From assembly GCA_003344405.1 (NCBI GenBank), contig NOWV01000027.1, positions 124,001-188,000 of the forward strand: a stretch of DNA of 64,000 bases, given 5' to 3'. The stretch is from Trichoplax sp. H2 (Eukaryota > Placozoa > Uniplacotomia > Trichoplacea). Within the stretch, counting starts at the first letter, position 1, and every line of letters begins with the position of its first letter. The notes under the pieces are model-generated. The model was not told where the DNA came from, made no database searches, and was given only the letters and a program-made list of their open reading frames with translations. Positions 52,401 through 64,000 of this stretch are shown piece after piece. The translations under genes were made by a program, and so were the position numbers.

Positions 52401-54915
52401 TATTGATAATATAATTAGTAACTGGCGAAGTGATGATGAGAACGGTGATTCATGGAATCGAATCTGCAGCAACTTCTTAATACTACATTGCATACAATTA
52501 CAAAATCAATAAGCATTGGAATCTTATATTGTACGACTTTTTCAAATCTGTTATCAGTTTATCCAGCATATCTAAGTAGTTTAATATAATTACAAGATGT
52601 TATTGACTGCAAGCAATCATGTCGCAACGTAACAATCGTATAAATTAGGTGTCGGCGGGTAGCAGTAATGCATAGTACTGTATGTTAAGGTATATGCGTA
52701 CATTTACAAACTAGAAACTCTGCTTTTGTTAATAAAACGAGATTAATCATGAATAACGGAAAAAGTGTTTAACATAATCCAAGTGAGTTAAATAATTTTG
52801 TATAATCAGCACTACTTCTGCTTTTGTTAGATGATAAAAAGAGATTAATCACGAATAACGGAAAAGTATTCAACACCATCTGGATAAGGTAAATAATGAT
52901 TCCTACTAGCGTCGGTTTCAGGTTATCCTTCTCATAGAGTACGATGATATATTTTATGAGATAAGGTATACCTGTACTGTAAACGTGTCTGTCTTTCCTC
53001 ATTCAAAACACACTGTACTGTATACCACTGAAAAAGTTCTGAACAATTATGTAGAATATATTTTTAGGTTACAATATAATATTATGGTTGGTTTGTCGTA
53101 ACTACGTAACCCGCAATGCAAATGGTGGTCTGGTTATATACATGTATATCAGTAATTAATCAATTGTCAACATTAATGTATAGCTTTCCAGTAAAGGTCA
53201 ATCGCACATTGCTCATTGCGGAGAGGGCACTATTAGTAGCTAGGACTTGACAAAAGAATTATTCAAACATACGTAATTACATATATTAATTATGCATAAA
53301 AATATGCAAACACAATCAATTAAAATAAACTATGTTATAGGGCCAGTTTCTTTTGGGTCTTTAGAGTACAGCGTATAGTTTTACGTATATGTACCGCATA
53401 CCCAATAGGTAAATACATAGTGTAGATATCAGATGGTACGAATATTCTTTTAAGTAACGGATCACGCCATCAAAGCGATTGCTTACGAGCTCAGACATTG
53501 CAGAGATTTACAATACTTATATACAGACCTAGCTACATCATTGTAGAGATAGCTACACAACTTGTAGATGTAATATTCAAGCTATAGCTATCTAAATACG
53601 AGCTTTATCCAATAAATGCTAAACTGCGCTTTTTAAACCGAATTATGCAAGTATTGTTGCTAACATATAGTAAGATCTGTAATAATTATGCATATCGCTT
53701 TGCTAACCTTGGACATGATGAACCGGTCACTGGATGGATCTCTAGGAAAAGAGACTGTAAAAGAAACATTAGAAAATTAATCCCAAATCCTGAGATCGAT
53801 ATACGAGTTTAATCATTCCTTTATTGTTTTCGTATAATGTAAAAACAGTATCTCATAAAATATTTGCCAAGGAACAAGACAAGTAATGTATGTTATAAAT
53901 TTTGGTAGCAGCGCTCATACGTAGACCGAACTATTCACTCCATTGATCAGTAATTAGCTTGCAGACGAAATGATCGTCCACATAGATTACTATAGCTATA
54001 GTTTTCGATCTGCAATATCTACAATTTACTAATGAGCGCTGCATAAACTTGTACTCATCTATATATCGTGATCGGTAAATTTTTAAAATTGCTAATGACC
54101 ATGGTGTGTGCAGTACAGCACGTATACTGCGTGTGATGTATTTCAATATCCTTCATCAACAGAAGGAATTAAAAGTGTGTGTATAATATATATATATAGC
54201 CGTAGCTGCACAATGAAGGGAGGTTAATGTAGACCTAAAACGATTGATCATATCCATGCAAAGTGTAAGGATTTTATCATTTGATATACTACCTAGAGAA
54301 GTATTATTAAAGTTGTATCTTCTATGATTAATTACATATAATATAGCCAAGCAGTGATTAGTATAAATTCAGTCGATGAAAAAAAGGCTAAAAGAATGTT
54401 TTGGTGTTTTTCAAATAGTGTATATGTCGTTTACCGTATAGATAATTATAATCGGTCATTTTGCAAAAATGACCTGTGTACTGTCAGTATGTTTTTGTAA
54501 CTAGTACTGCAGCGTATGCATGCTTATGCAGAAAAACCTACTTACCTTTGTATCTCATGGTATTAAAAAAGAGGACAGACATGATTTCAGCAGCAGAGCA
54601 GCATGAAGTTGGATGACTGTTAACAATACATACAAAAAAAAAGTTCAATTTTCTCTCTATTATTAATGAGGTGAAAGAAAAGAGCTGCAACTGTTGGCCT
54701 AACAACACGGAAAACGAAAGGCCTAAAAAGATGGCTGGCAATGCTTTGCACAAAACCATATCGATGCGTCTATCCCATAGCTACACTCTACGTATAAAGA
54801 CTCACCCTGAATTGCTAGCATTAGTGCATTTTATGCTCAAAATACGCAGCTTATTGGCTGCATCTTTAAGCGCTTGGATACGCTTTTGATCCGGTCGGTG
54901 ATAGGAATTGGCCAT
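49410..54915 (-). CDS. TKT: Transketolase
   Basis: Thiamine-diphosphate enzyme of the non-oxidative pentose phosphate pathway, moving two-carbon units between sugar phosphates in the cytosol. Twelve exons: 54915-54806, 54616-54546, 53754-53708, 52387-52274, 51925-51828, 51662-51471, 51110-50983, 50882-50653, 50594-50273, 50170-49956, 49883-49667 and 49579-49410, giving 637 aa (human 623). The 47-nt third exon ([11 protein letters not shown]) sits alone between introns of about 0.8 and 1.3 kb and was found by phase and motif. Key features are [32 protein letters not shown], the ThDP motif GDGE (155-158) with N186 (DVNRLGQ), IECYIAEQN with the catalytic Glu, the [19 protein letters not shown] loop and TVEDHYYEG near the C-terminus. 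ATG 54915 precedes [20 protein letters not shown], the usual N-terminus. GTAC-rich palindromes lie just upstream. Confidence 0.96.
52714..52905. repeat. Two-unit degenerate tandem repeat in a transketolase intron
   Basis: About 52714-52795 and 52812-52895 share ctgcttttgtta, agattaatca, gaataacggaaaa and ttaaataat/gtaaataat in the same order, spaced about 97 bp apart. It lies within the intron between exons 3 and 4. Confidence 0.6.
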
Positions 54916-56130
54916 TTTGGTCGACGATGATGACGAGGTAACTTTTCGAAACAGTCAAAAGTTGGAAAGGGGGCGAAAATAGGAATGCAGTGATACTTAT
55001 AGTCTACAATACGCTCAGCGTACTGTACAGTACGGTATACTGTACGGGTACACTGGGTACAGCTACCACATTGCAGGGGGAAATGTACCGTAGTCTAACC
55101 GTACCGTACCAGGCTACAGCGGTGCCACTTGAATGCATAACACATACACTAATTGACCGTCGAATTTTTTCTATACCAGCCTGTCATATTATCACTCATG
55201 TTTACGTATCGATATCATTGAATTACCCATGACACTTTTCGATATTGAGCACTGTAGGGTACAGTACATTGTACCCAGTGTTGTGTACTGTACACTGTCA
55301 AGGTCGGCCCAGTGAAATAACATTGAAAATTTTTTTTTTTGACTAAAGAGTACAGCAACAAGTAGCTTTGATCGACCTTAACAAGAATAGAAATAGGTAA
55401 AAGCTATCCAGAAAATGTGTTACAAAACTAGCATGCAGTAAACTAATGCAAGATCCACTTCTAACATGTGTAGACTCATGAGCTGTGAATTGTATTGACG
55501 AAAATCTACTTCTCAACGTGATAATAATACTGTACTGTGTATGCACTAAAAGTCTGGAACAATAAAAAGGTGCTTGCTTTGTCGATATGAAAGGGTGAAA
55601 AATGAGTAACAGCTTTAATGAAAATGTGTTGCAAAACTACCGTACACTGTACACGACAGTCAAATGGACTCAAACAAGCAAAGATCTGCTTCTAATAGAA
55701 GTATATACACACATGAGCCATGAATTTAACTTTACAAAAGTCCATTTTTCTCCACCTTGTTCACTAACTTCATCATTTTCCCTACAGCTGGTATACTCTA
55801 GTATGCTGATACTTGAATAATCTAGATACTCAAACATGGCCTACGTTACTGAGCAACGTACACTGTAAACACAGTACTTAGACGTGGATTGCCGTAATTG
55901 AAAGAGAAGACAATAATGTCACATCAGCTGTCATTGGGCTGACCCGCAGCAGCGACGACTGCCTATAGGCTTCTTTTGTTTTTGTTTTTTCGATAGTCGA
56001 CCAATCGTATTCCTTGAACACAGCAAATGTATAACGTCTGTAACGTGATAACCTCACCTCACATGACAGTATGACAGCTCAGTACCTGAGCTTCGACGTC
56101 AAACGACGTCAATGACTAAAATGATGGAGC
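54916..56130. other. Transketolase 5' flank
   Basis: Contains the GTAC-rich palindrome clusters (about 55010-55110 and 55255-55300) and an imperfect direct repeat (about 55410-55500 and 55612-55730, both starting gaaaatgtgttrcaaaacta). No gene was recognised; the open frames here lack features. Confidence 0.5.
55010..55305. promoter_or_regulatory. GTAC-rich palindrome clusters upstream of transketolase
   Basis: Dense overlapping words such as gtactgtacagtacggtata, taccgtaccgtacc and gtgtactgtacactgtc lie 100-390 bp upstream of the ATG. They have the same character as the clusters near MED6 and YIPF4. A promoter role is inferred. Confidence 0.35.
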
Positions 56131-56139
56131 ATGCAAAGC

Positions 56140-58090
56140 AATATTATGACCTTTGCATTTTAATCATCCATAGATCCAATTTTTAACTACTAGTCTAACA
56201 AAATAATAACTCCCTTCAGGAACTTCTTTTCTGCTATATCTATTCATTGACTAGACACATTTATCATCCTGAAATAAATACAGCAAATAATAATAATTAC
56301 GATAACAAATTAGCTTTGATTCAAATTTTTCTCAGCCCCGTAGTAGCATATATAGCATATATATTGTATAATTAGAAAAATCCAATGCTATTGAATATCA
56401 TTGCGTAATGGCATTGAAGGATCGAAAATAAAATGAATCATTCATAAACCTATCCTATGCAATCTTGGACTACTAGTCTAGCGAAAGAACCACTGCCTTG
56501 ATCGATTTTTCTATTGCAATATCCATCAGTTGGCTGAACTTATTTGTCATCATGAGAATAATAAATTATCGTGCAAAATTGCATTATACAAAACAGTAGA
56601 GAAATCCAATCCCATTCAATATCATAGGGTAATGGCATTGAAGGATCGAAAATAAAATGAATCATTCATAAACCTATCCTATGCAATCTTGGACTACTAG
56701 TCTAGCGAAAGAGCCACTGCCTTGACAGATTTTTCTATTACAATATCCATCAGTTGGCTGAATTTATTTGTCATCATGAGAATCATAAATCATCGTGCAA
56801 AATTGCATTACATAAAATAGTAGAGAAATCTAATCCCATGCAATATTATTGGATCATTATATCGAAGGATTCGATATAAAACGAACATTCATAAACCGGG
56901 ACAATCTTTTATTACTCATCTAGCAAAAAATAATCACTCCCTTCAAGGACTTCTCTACTCCAATATCCATGAGTTGACTGCACTCGGTTATCATTATGAA
57001 ATAAATCATAAAGCAAAATTGCACAGTATAAAACAGTGGAGAAATCCAATACTAGGTGGATATCTTTTTGATTATGACATGGAAGAATTTAAAATAAAAT
57101 GGTCTTTCATAAGCCGGATCAAGTGCATTCGTTAAATACACTTGATTCTCATAAACCTATACAGTCTTTTACTAATAATGCAGCAAAATAGCTTCACTCG
57201 CGTCAGGGACTTTTCGACTACAATATCCATCAGTTGACTAGATACATTTGTCATCCTGAAATGAATACAGTAATAATACATCAAAAATAGCACAAATCAT
57301 ATAAGATATAATTGAGGAATTCAAAACTATTGAATACTAGTATCATTTGATTATAGTATTGAAAGATTTAAAATAAAATAGACATTCATAAATCGTACAA
57401 TCTTTCACCACTGTACTAGTTTAGCAAAGTGACCATTTGCTACAGGGACTTCTTTACTCCAAATATCCATCAGCGGACTAGACAGTAAGTAGACATGTTT
57501 GTTATCCTCCAATAGATAAAGTAATTAATACTACTGTAATAGCACAAATTAGACAGTAGAAGACAGCAAAGAGATTCAATACCATTGAGTACGTCATAAT
57601 ATTGATCACGCCATTGAAGGATTTCGATATAAAAATGGGACTCCACTACTTCATTACCATGAGTCAACTAGACTCGTTTCATCATCGTAAAATAAATTAG
57701 AATATAAAATTATAAATGCAAAACAGTAGAGGGATCAAATGTCATCAAAGAAGATCACTTGAATATGGCATTGAAAGATTTAAAAAATAAAATGGCCATA
57801 ATATATCCATAAACCTATACAATTATTTATTACCAGACGGTAAAATAACGGCTCCCTAAGGCAATCATCTAAGGCAATATTCAGCAGTTGATTACATTTG
57901 TTTATCATCGTGAAATATATTATAGCGCCATTATGCAAGACGGTAGAGGAGTCAAAATATCATTAATTAATTTCATTGTATCACGGCATTGTACAATTTG
58001 TAACAAAATGTACAATGTCTGTGTTCCACAGTAAGCGTAGTTTTATCTAAATTTATTAAGGTGATCATAGTAATAGCATTGAAAATTAAA
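56140..58090. repeat. Degenerate satellite, about 8 units of ~160-280 bp
   Basis: A recurring unit contains aatccaat..attgaatatcat, ggcattgaaggat, cattcataaacctat, tggactactagtctagc, atatccatcagttgactaga and tcatcatgaaataaat. Unit starts are near 56159 (partial), 56372, 56605, 56827, 57042, 57319, 57568, 57732 and 57950. The units at 56372 and 56605 are nearly identical over most of their length, and divergence grows towards the 3' end, consistent with recent central homogenisation. No coding function. Confidence 0.85.
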
Positions 58091-58940
58091 ATTTATTAGC
58101 CTAGAGCCGTCATAAAGTTTAATAGAATTGTTGGTTACGCAAATGCCTGAATTTATGGATCATTAATCTTACGCATATTTACTTGTACATTCTAGAACAT
58201 CAAACACAAAATCATCATCAGCTTGATAGAATTTTATTTCAGATAGAACTATCTAGGACGGTTTGTATTACCAGTATCTCATAAGTTCAGTTCATAATAT
58301 TTACTTAAGTTATAATGATATCTCGAATGATTTGAGCAAGAGTGATACTAAGAATATTAACGAGGATAAAAGTATCGCAGCTATTTCAAGATCATCATTA
58401 GCAAATTTCATTAGTATAATGCGTAGCTTCGTATGTAATTTTAGCCTCTATTTCTTTCTATCAATATACATCTATCTAAGATTGATGATAATTATGATGA
58501 TTAATTTGACATTACGTAATTTATGAAGGATGTCAATAATGAAAGTGATGACTTGGAATAATTTGCGATAATATGGTAATAACGGCATTTAAAATGGCAT
58601 CCAAATAATCGACATAAAATAAAGCCCAAATGTAGAGGTATTATCTACAAGTGCTGCCGATATCAACACGTAACAAAGTTCTATAGTACATCTCTCTATC
58701 TCATAGTAATATTACATTTATTCACCACAACCTATGAATATTAAAATTATTATGTAGATATCGAGATAGAATCTTGAAATTAAATTTTTTTGATTTTCCA
58801 ATATCTGCAATATATCAATTTTCATTATTATCATTATCATCAATCAATATGCTTGCTACTTTCATTTCTATTGCTATCTAGCACTTTTAATTGAGTTATG
58901 ATAGGCATAGGTATACTATCACATTGATGAAAACGAAAAA
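58091..58940. other. Intergenic between satellite and astacin gene 3' end
   Basis: An 87-codon plus frame (58263-58526) is hydrophobic and low in complexity, with no support as a gene. Nothing else was recognised. Confidence 0.45.
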
Positions 58941-61900
58941 CTAAACCCATGGTATGCTAGCGCCAACGCCTAATTGGGGAATAATCGTATCTACATGGCC
59001 TCCGCTGCCTTCTTCGGATGGTTTATCATGATAGGGTCCACTATTTTTAACATTTAGTACGGTTTGAGCACTAACAGGTTTCTCGTAGATCACAAGATCA
59101 TCTAATATGTAAAACACAAGTAAGGCCATCAATATGAGCAATTAAGTTTATAGAAATCGAGATGGAATAATCATCATTAACTTCTAGATTAAATCATAAA
59201 ATAATAAAAATTTTAACGCTACAATCGAACAACGAACTAATTGCTTATATTAAACTAGTAAAATTCTGATATGCAAAGGACTTCAAATTAGAAGATGTAG
59301 TTGGTTACAGTAGCAAATCCTTGAAATAAGTTACTTTATCCTATATAGAGAAGGATGAGAATAAATTATTATAGCGTGAACCGTTACCTATTTGGAAATG
59401 GGCTGGATCCTGTGTCGAACCTTCTTCTTTGCCAACTAATATAGTGTCATGTGCAGCTGTCGAAGTGGATTCAGCATAATCTAAAACAGCATCAGGAACA
59501 ACCTCCACACCATTAAGGTAGACTTGGATCACTACAAAAATTGAATTCATTTGTTTCATTGTGATTTAGAGTAATTCATGTAACAGCTCATGAAATGAAA
59601 AGCTTCATTAGAGTAAATTCCGAATCTTACTTAAACTATCTCTAATTCAGCAGAATAATATGCAACTCTGTTATTCTTACCTCCTTGCCTATTCCATACC
59701 ATTCCTATATGTTGCCAATTCAAAAAATCGGCAGCAAAATTGACAAAAGCTAGATAAACCTTTCCTGAATCGACAATATTAAAGTCGAAGTATTCATCAG
59801 AAATATCAGGATCGTATCGATATGCAATGGTTAATCCGTGTGTATTTAATAAGCTGGACGTTGATGATAAAAGGAACACTGTTTGATCTAGACTGTTCAG
59901 CTTAAACCAAAACATAACAGAAAGCCCATTAGTACATTGACTTGGATCTTGGATACAACGATTTGGGAAATTACCTATAAAAACAGATTCATAATTCAAT
60001 CAGAGACTCGATCAAGCTTTGGTATATCTTAAGACTTTCTTAATTATGGCTATCATTCTAACGTAGATATAATGTTAGAGTTGCTATGAGACCTTCATGT
60101 AGCTCGATTTACTATGCGCGTAGATAGGATTCTATAGACAGTTATTTAGAGTATTTTTATAACTGGTTGATTTATTTCTATTACCAAGATTGAGGTAATA
60201 TGAGCCACTAATATGCAGCGCATTCTTTCTTTGCCCTTGAACTAGTTCAATTTTATCGCCTGATCCACCGCTACCATGTTTTTCTACTACAGTAGTACCG
60301 GCCACCTTTCCACTCGGGTGAAAGCTATCAAAGTTCCAGTAATGGGGTGTATGTTCTGAATTGAATAATGACCATAATTAACCTTATGACATGCTATATA
60401 TTCTTACATATGCTACTTTTAACACTCAAAATAACTTAAGTATTTTTGCGTTAGATCGTTGTTTGCGTAGGCTAAAAATGATTGCCTTAATTTATTTATT
60501 ATTTGCTGATAATTTAAATGTATGGAACTGTCAATAACAAGCATTCTCATTGAAAGTAAACTACGGTACCCAATAGCAGAACAACCTATGATCGTTTTAT
60601 TTTTACTAAAATTTCTTACCATGACAATTATAGAGCAGATTAATAGAGACGATGTCAAGATAACTTAACCCTGTTGCCACACCAATAGAAGCACTATTAT
60701 GAGCTTGTACCGTTTTTTGAGAATTACCAGTGAAATCGAATTCTCCGTAATGCATGACCGATTTATAATCGTATTCCAAATTCTTATGATCGATCGCGGT
60801 ATGATCGTAAGAATCAAAATTGACTAACGCAGCTATAAGAAATAAATGCAAGAAATGCTTATAAGTAAATATGCTTGTTAATGCATTAATACAGCATTAA
60901 TGTGGAAGTAAAAAAATTGGATTATAAGAATAGTTAATGTCATAAAAGTCATAGAGATTAGTCTTTAGAATTATCATATAAGTAGAATCCTGACACAAAG
61001 ATTTATTCTGCAATAAGAATATTAATGAGTATCATTCATTTATTTGCGATACTATCCCCGACTTAACTTGGTAAAATATTTGCAGTGTTGACTTGGATAT
61101 AGCTTTCGCGATCATGTCTCGAATGCATATGAAATAACCCAAGTGCATGAGCAATCTCATGTTCCGCAGAAGCTGCTGATACACAGGAAGGAGAAAGTGA
61201 AACAGGCTGGGCGCCACCAGTTCGACCGACAAATGATGAACAGCTAATGGAATGATTCATGATTAAAAAATTTTAATGGAGTTCTAAATTATCATTCTTA
61301 CAACTTATTTCTACCAATATACTTATTATATTAACACTATGTTTATTACTGGCAATCAAATAAGTTATCTTAGATGCGAAAAATCGAAAATTTACCTTAA
61401 AGTTGAAGTAAATTCTAAATAGTCAACTTCCGAGTTTCGTGATTGAAATGTTAAGCAAGTATTATCTTGAAATTTCGTTATAGCGGCCTCAATAACAGAC
61501 CTTGTCGACGCAGCTAGTGATAATTATAAATTGGACATAAATGACATCCCTCCCTTATCATTATCTAAATATACCTTAAATTGCTTCTATATTTATCTTT
61601 TTAAATCTAAGGTTTAGTATATATTTTATAATCATACCGACTGTTACGTCGAATGTATACGGAATGGTTGTTGGCCAAATAGCTTGTGGATCGGTTGTTG
61701 TTGATTTTCGAACTAATTCATGAAATTCGCGAGTACTAATCGTTTTCTTGAGTGTATCATTTTTCAATATCTTTAATGCTTCAGAGCTAACAATGATGTC
61801 TCCTTCGAAAAGTTTCTCAGTGATAAAGTAATCTTTAGGCAGTGGGTAATTAGCAAATATGAAAATTAGAGCAGGAAAATACATTAATTAGCTAGTTGTT

Positions 61901-62540
61901 TTTGTAAATCTTTATAAACATGTGATCTTTTCAGTTAGCGCATTGAAAACCATCTATTGACGTATTTCATAGTAATTCGTAAAAGAATTTCATTTCATTA
62001 TTCAACGGTGTCTTCCTACCATTTATTATAACTACTTTACATCAGAATAGTAGAAAATAATTCAAAGTATTGTCATTTCATACCTGCATTACTGGCAATA
62101 ATTTTATTCATAGTTCCATTTACAGCAATTTCATTTGTATTCATTGACCTTCCTTGCTTATTAGAAGCATGATTTTTCAACTTATTCTTCAACTTCTTTT
62201 GCTTTCGTTGTTTCTTCCACTTTCTTAATTGCCTATAATAGTATTTTTTTAACTTTCTGCGTAGCTTCCGTTTTTTTTGATACGAGTCCAACGGGAAAAA
62301 TGTAACATTGCAGCTGACCATTTCCTGTATCATGTCCTTCGGACTAGAAACTTTATAGATAGCAGTTAACTGTTTCGCTGTAATAGCGGAATTATCAGAG
62401 CTTATCTGACTGCCATGATGATTAGCAGGGTGAGCAAAGTTTCGACGAGCATAAATAGCATAGGTTAACGTTGCTAGTATCGTTAATAGATTCAATAATA
62501 GCCGCATCTTGCCTTTATCCACAAGCGGCTCGGTCTTCAC
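58941..62540 (-). CDS. Secreted astacin metalloprotease with basic pro-region and LamG-like C-terminal half
   Basis: M12A zinc endopeptidase, probably extracellular. Nine exons: 62540-62084, 61832-61638, 61513-61396, 61243-61068, 60832-60620, 60355-60185, 59974-59681, 59531-59388 and 59101-58941, giving 642 aa. The N-terminus has a hydrophobic signal or anchor (LLLNLLTILATLTYAIYA) after MKTEPLVDKGKM, so translation could also start at the second Met (62507). The pro-region contains an extraordinary Lys/Arg stretch around residues 88-125. The catalytic domain begins near IWPTTIPYTFD. It has the zinc motif HEIAHALGLFHMHSRHDRE and the Met-turn SVMHYGEF, with paired Cys in CLTF, SCSSF, SPSC and LLYNC. 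Exons 6-9 form a beta-rich concanavalin/LamG-like domain (FWFKLNSLDQ, NWQHIGMVWN, VYLNGVEV, DDLVIYEKP), replacing the EGF/CUB domains usual in tolloids. Exact substrates are unknown. Confidence 0.88.
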
Positions 62541-62625
62541 GCAAATCTTTAATCAAGAATATAACTAATTTTGATCTTACGCATTGATCTTTATACTAAT
62601 AGCTCTGTCAATACAATCTTCAATC

Positions 62626-62821
62626 ATGGATGAAGTCGATCTAAATCAGGAAGTAGACGTTTACTTAATTCAACGGATGCTAAAACATTATTAATATCAT
62701 TTACACAGCTGCAATATTATTTTTAATCCATAATCTATTCTTGCTTTTCAGGAAATGATTGATCTTACCGGTATTACTGAATGCTTAATTAATGAAGCAT
62801 TCAGTATATCTACTATAAGAG
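62626..62821 (+). CDS. Possible first two exons of an unrecognised plus-strand gene
   Basis: ATG 62626 opens MDEVDLNQE before a GTAGAC donor at 62653. A polypyrimidine-AG acceptor leads to 62752-62821, which reads EMIDLTGITECLINEAF and ends at a GTTACA donor. Phases are compatible, but no further exon was identified and the family is unknown. It would be divergent from the astacin gene. Weak call. Confidence 0.25.
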
Positions 62822-63840
62822 GTTACAGGTCATACTACATCATTATTCTATCGTATTATGGATATATTTTTATATCGATAGATACTGTAAACTTATTTGG
62901 GTATTAACTAATCTATCTATTTTTATTGTCTAGGATCTAGCTTTTTTAATTTGATTAATAAAATTGAATATTGATGATACCTAATATTACACTAACGGTA
63001 AACAGCTGATTGTTCTCATTCATTATTCTATTAAATTTACTACCATTAAAATATAAGGACGACTTACGTACTATATCTTACTATTATAAGCGTAGATCGC
63101 AAGTTGGTACATGACTATGAAGGTAAATAGTTACTATCTAAATCATATCGAAATGATCATTGTCTAATCGTAAAACCCTTGATACTATATATTTATTCTT
63201 TGATACATAATTTTCCGCCAATTTACGGTATATTTATATTTGGATAATAACATGTTTTGACGCATTTTTATTCATGATATTCAATCATGATTTTAGAACA
63301 AAACTATACTATTTAACTTCATAACGCAAACATAGCATCTTTTTTTTATTATAATATTATTTTGGAATCCTATCACTTATCGGTAGGTTAAATTCGTACC
63401 ATCGTATGTCTTTATTGTTGGGGCAATATCATTATATGTATATCATAAGCGTGCTTTACCTGCAGTTTACTACTAATCTTTACGCACAGGATAATTTGCT
63501 TCTTTAATAAATTAATGTCTATGCGCCTTTGACTCGTGGTAAATTTAAATTGGTATAAACTGATCTCTGTGTTGTCCAGTTTTACTTTCTGATTGCCACA
63601 TCAGCTGTGGCTGTTTCATTAGTAAATTTAACAGTATCTTTGTTACGACGTACTATTGCCAAACTAATATTTAGTAATTACATATCGTCTGCAGATTGCC
63701 TTTTAAAGGTCTCTGCTTTTAGAATTTTCCACGTAACAAAGATTATGTAAATCTTTACTGTTTATAAATGCGGGGAACTAAACGAAAATTATATTAATTA
63801 GTTCTAGATCCTTAGCCTTATTATTAAACTTGATAAGCGC

Positions 63841-63900
63841 ATGGCACTGAAGGTTCTATCTAGCGCAATTATTAGCGTAATTGCACTGTTAATTATTTCA
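63841..63900 (+). CDS. Possible signal-peptide exon of a gene continuing beyond the window
   Basis: ATG 63841 starts MALKVLSSAIISVIALLIIS followed by a GTACGT donor at 63901. The charge plus hydrophobic-core pattern is that of a secretory signal peptide. No second exon lies within the remaining 100 bp, so this is only a candidate. Confidence 0.3.
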
Positions 63901-64000
63901 GTACGTTCAATCACCTATAAAGTTATACTGTATCTTAAAATAGGCTATCGTATTACACGAACATGAAACATTCTGTTCTACATATTCGTTGCATATTCAT

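Larger units (their letters stand above)
62541..64000. other. 5' flank of astacin gene and right edge of window
   Basis: AT-rich sequence with no complete gene. Two possible first exons on the plus strand are listed separately. Confidence 0.5.

Noticed and set aside
53931-54146. Minus-strand frame containing IVIYVDDHF, like a reverse-transcriptase YxDD box
   Set aside because: Only 71 codons, no other RT motifs around it, and it lies inside a transketolase intron; taken as chance.

Overview
The window looks like nuclear DNA from an early-branching animal, most likely a placozoan (Trichoplax or Hoilungia type). It is AT-rich. Genes are split into many small exons by introns of roughly 60-1,200 bp with GT-AG ends. 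The gene set is animal-like: EXO1, MED6, YIPF4, the ciliary subunit DRC7, NAPE-PLD, transketolase and an astacin protease. The organism is an inference from style and content, not a database match. Exon models were built by hand from splice sites, reading-frame phase and remembered family similarity.

Layout. 1-3412 (-): EXO1, running off the left edge. 5368-8112 (+): MED6, complete in 8 exons. 9166-11780 (-): YIPF4, complete in 5 exons. 13441-18043 (+): an unrecognised polytopic membrane protein in 7 exons, ending in a PDZ-ligand-like tail. 18651-20312: a large palindrome with 638-bp arms. It is followed directly by a stray copy of that membrane protein's promoter and first exon (20313-20580) and by a small inverted piece of the next gene.

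The most striking part is 20.9-37 kb. It is a same-strand array of large intronless GTPase genes with three intact copies (831, 840 and 859 aa) and at least three wrecked copies. Each intact protein has a P-loop G domain, a long coiled coil, a conserved central insert, a second coiled coil, a segment resembling a degenerate U-box and a short terminal coiled coil. The copies fall into two classes. A 20-N assembly gap lies in the middle, flanked by an ~800-bp near-identical duplication that differs by a 272-bp palindromic insertion. The organisation resembles the fast-evolving immune GTPase clusters (GIMAP, IRG, GBP) of other animals, but a role in defence is only a guess.

38.8-54.9 kb returns to ordinary genes: DRC7 (-, 18 exons), NAPE-PLD (+, first exon not found) and transketolase (-, 12 exons). 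56.1-58.1 kb is a degenerate satellite of ~160-280-bp units. 58.9-62.5 kb (-) encodes a secreted astacin protease with a very basic pro-region and a LamG-like C-terminal half. Beyond it are only possible first exons of plus-strand genes.

The conserved genes are unrelated housekeeping, ciliary and lipid genes with no common pathway. The only set likely to act together is the GTPase array. No tRNA, rRNA, CRISPR or bacterial-type operon signals were seen.
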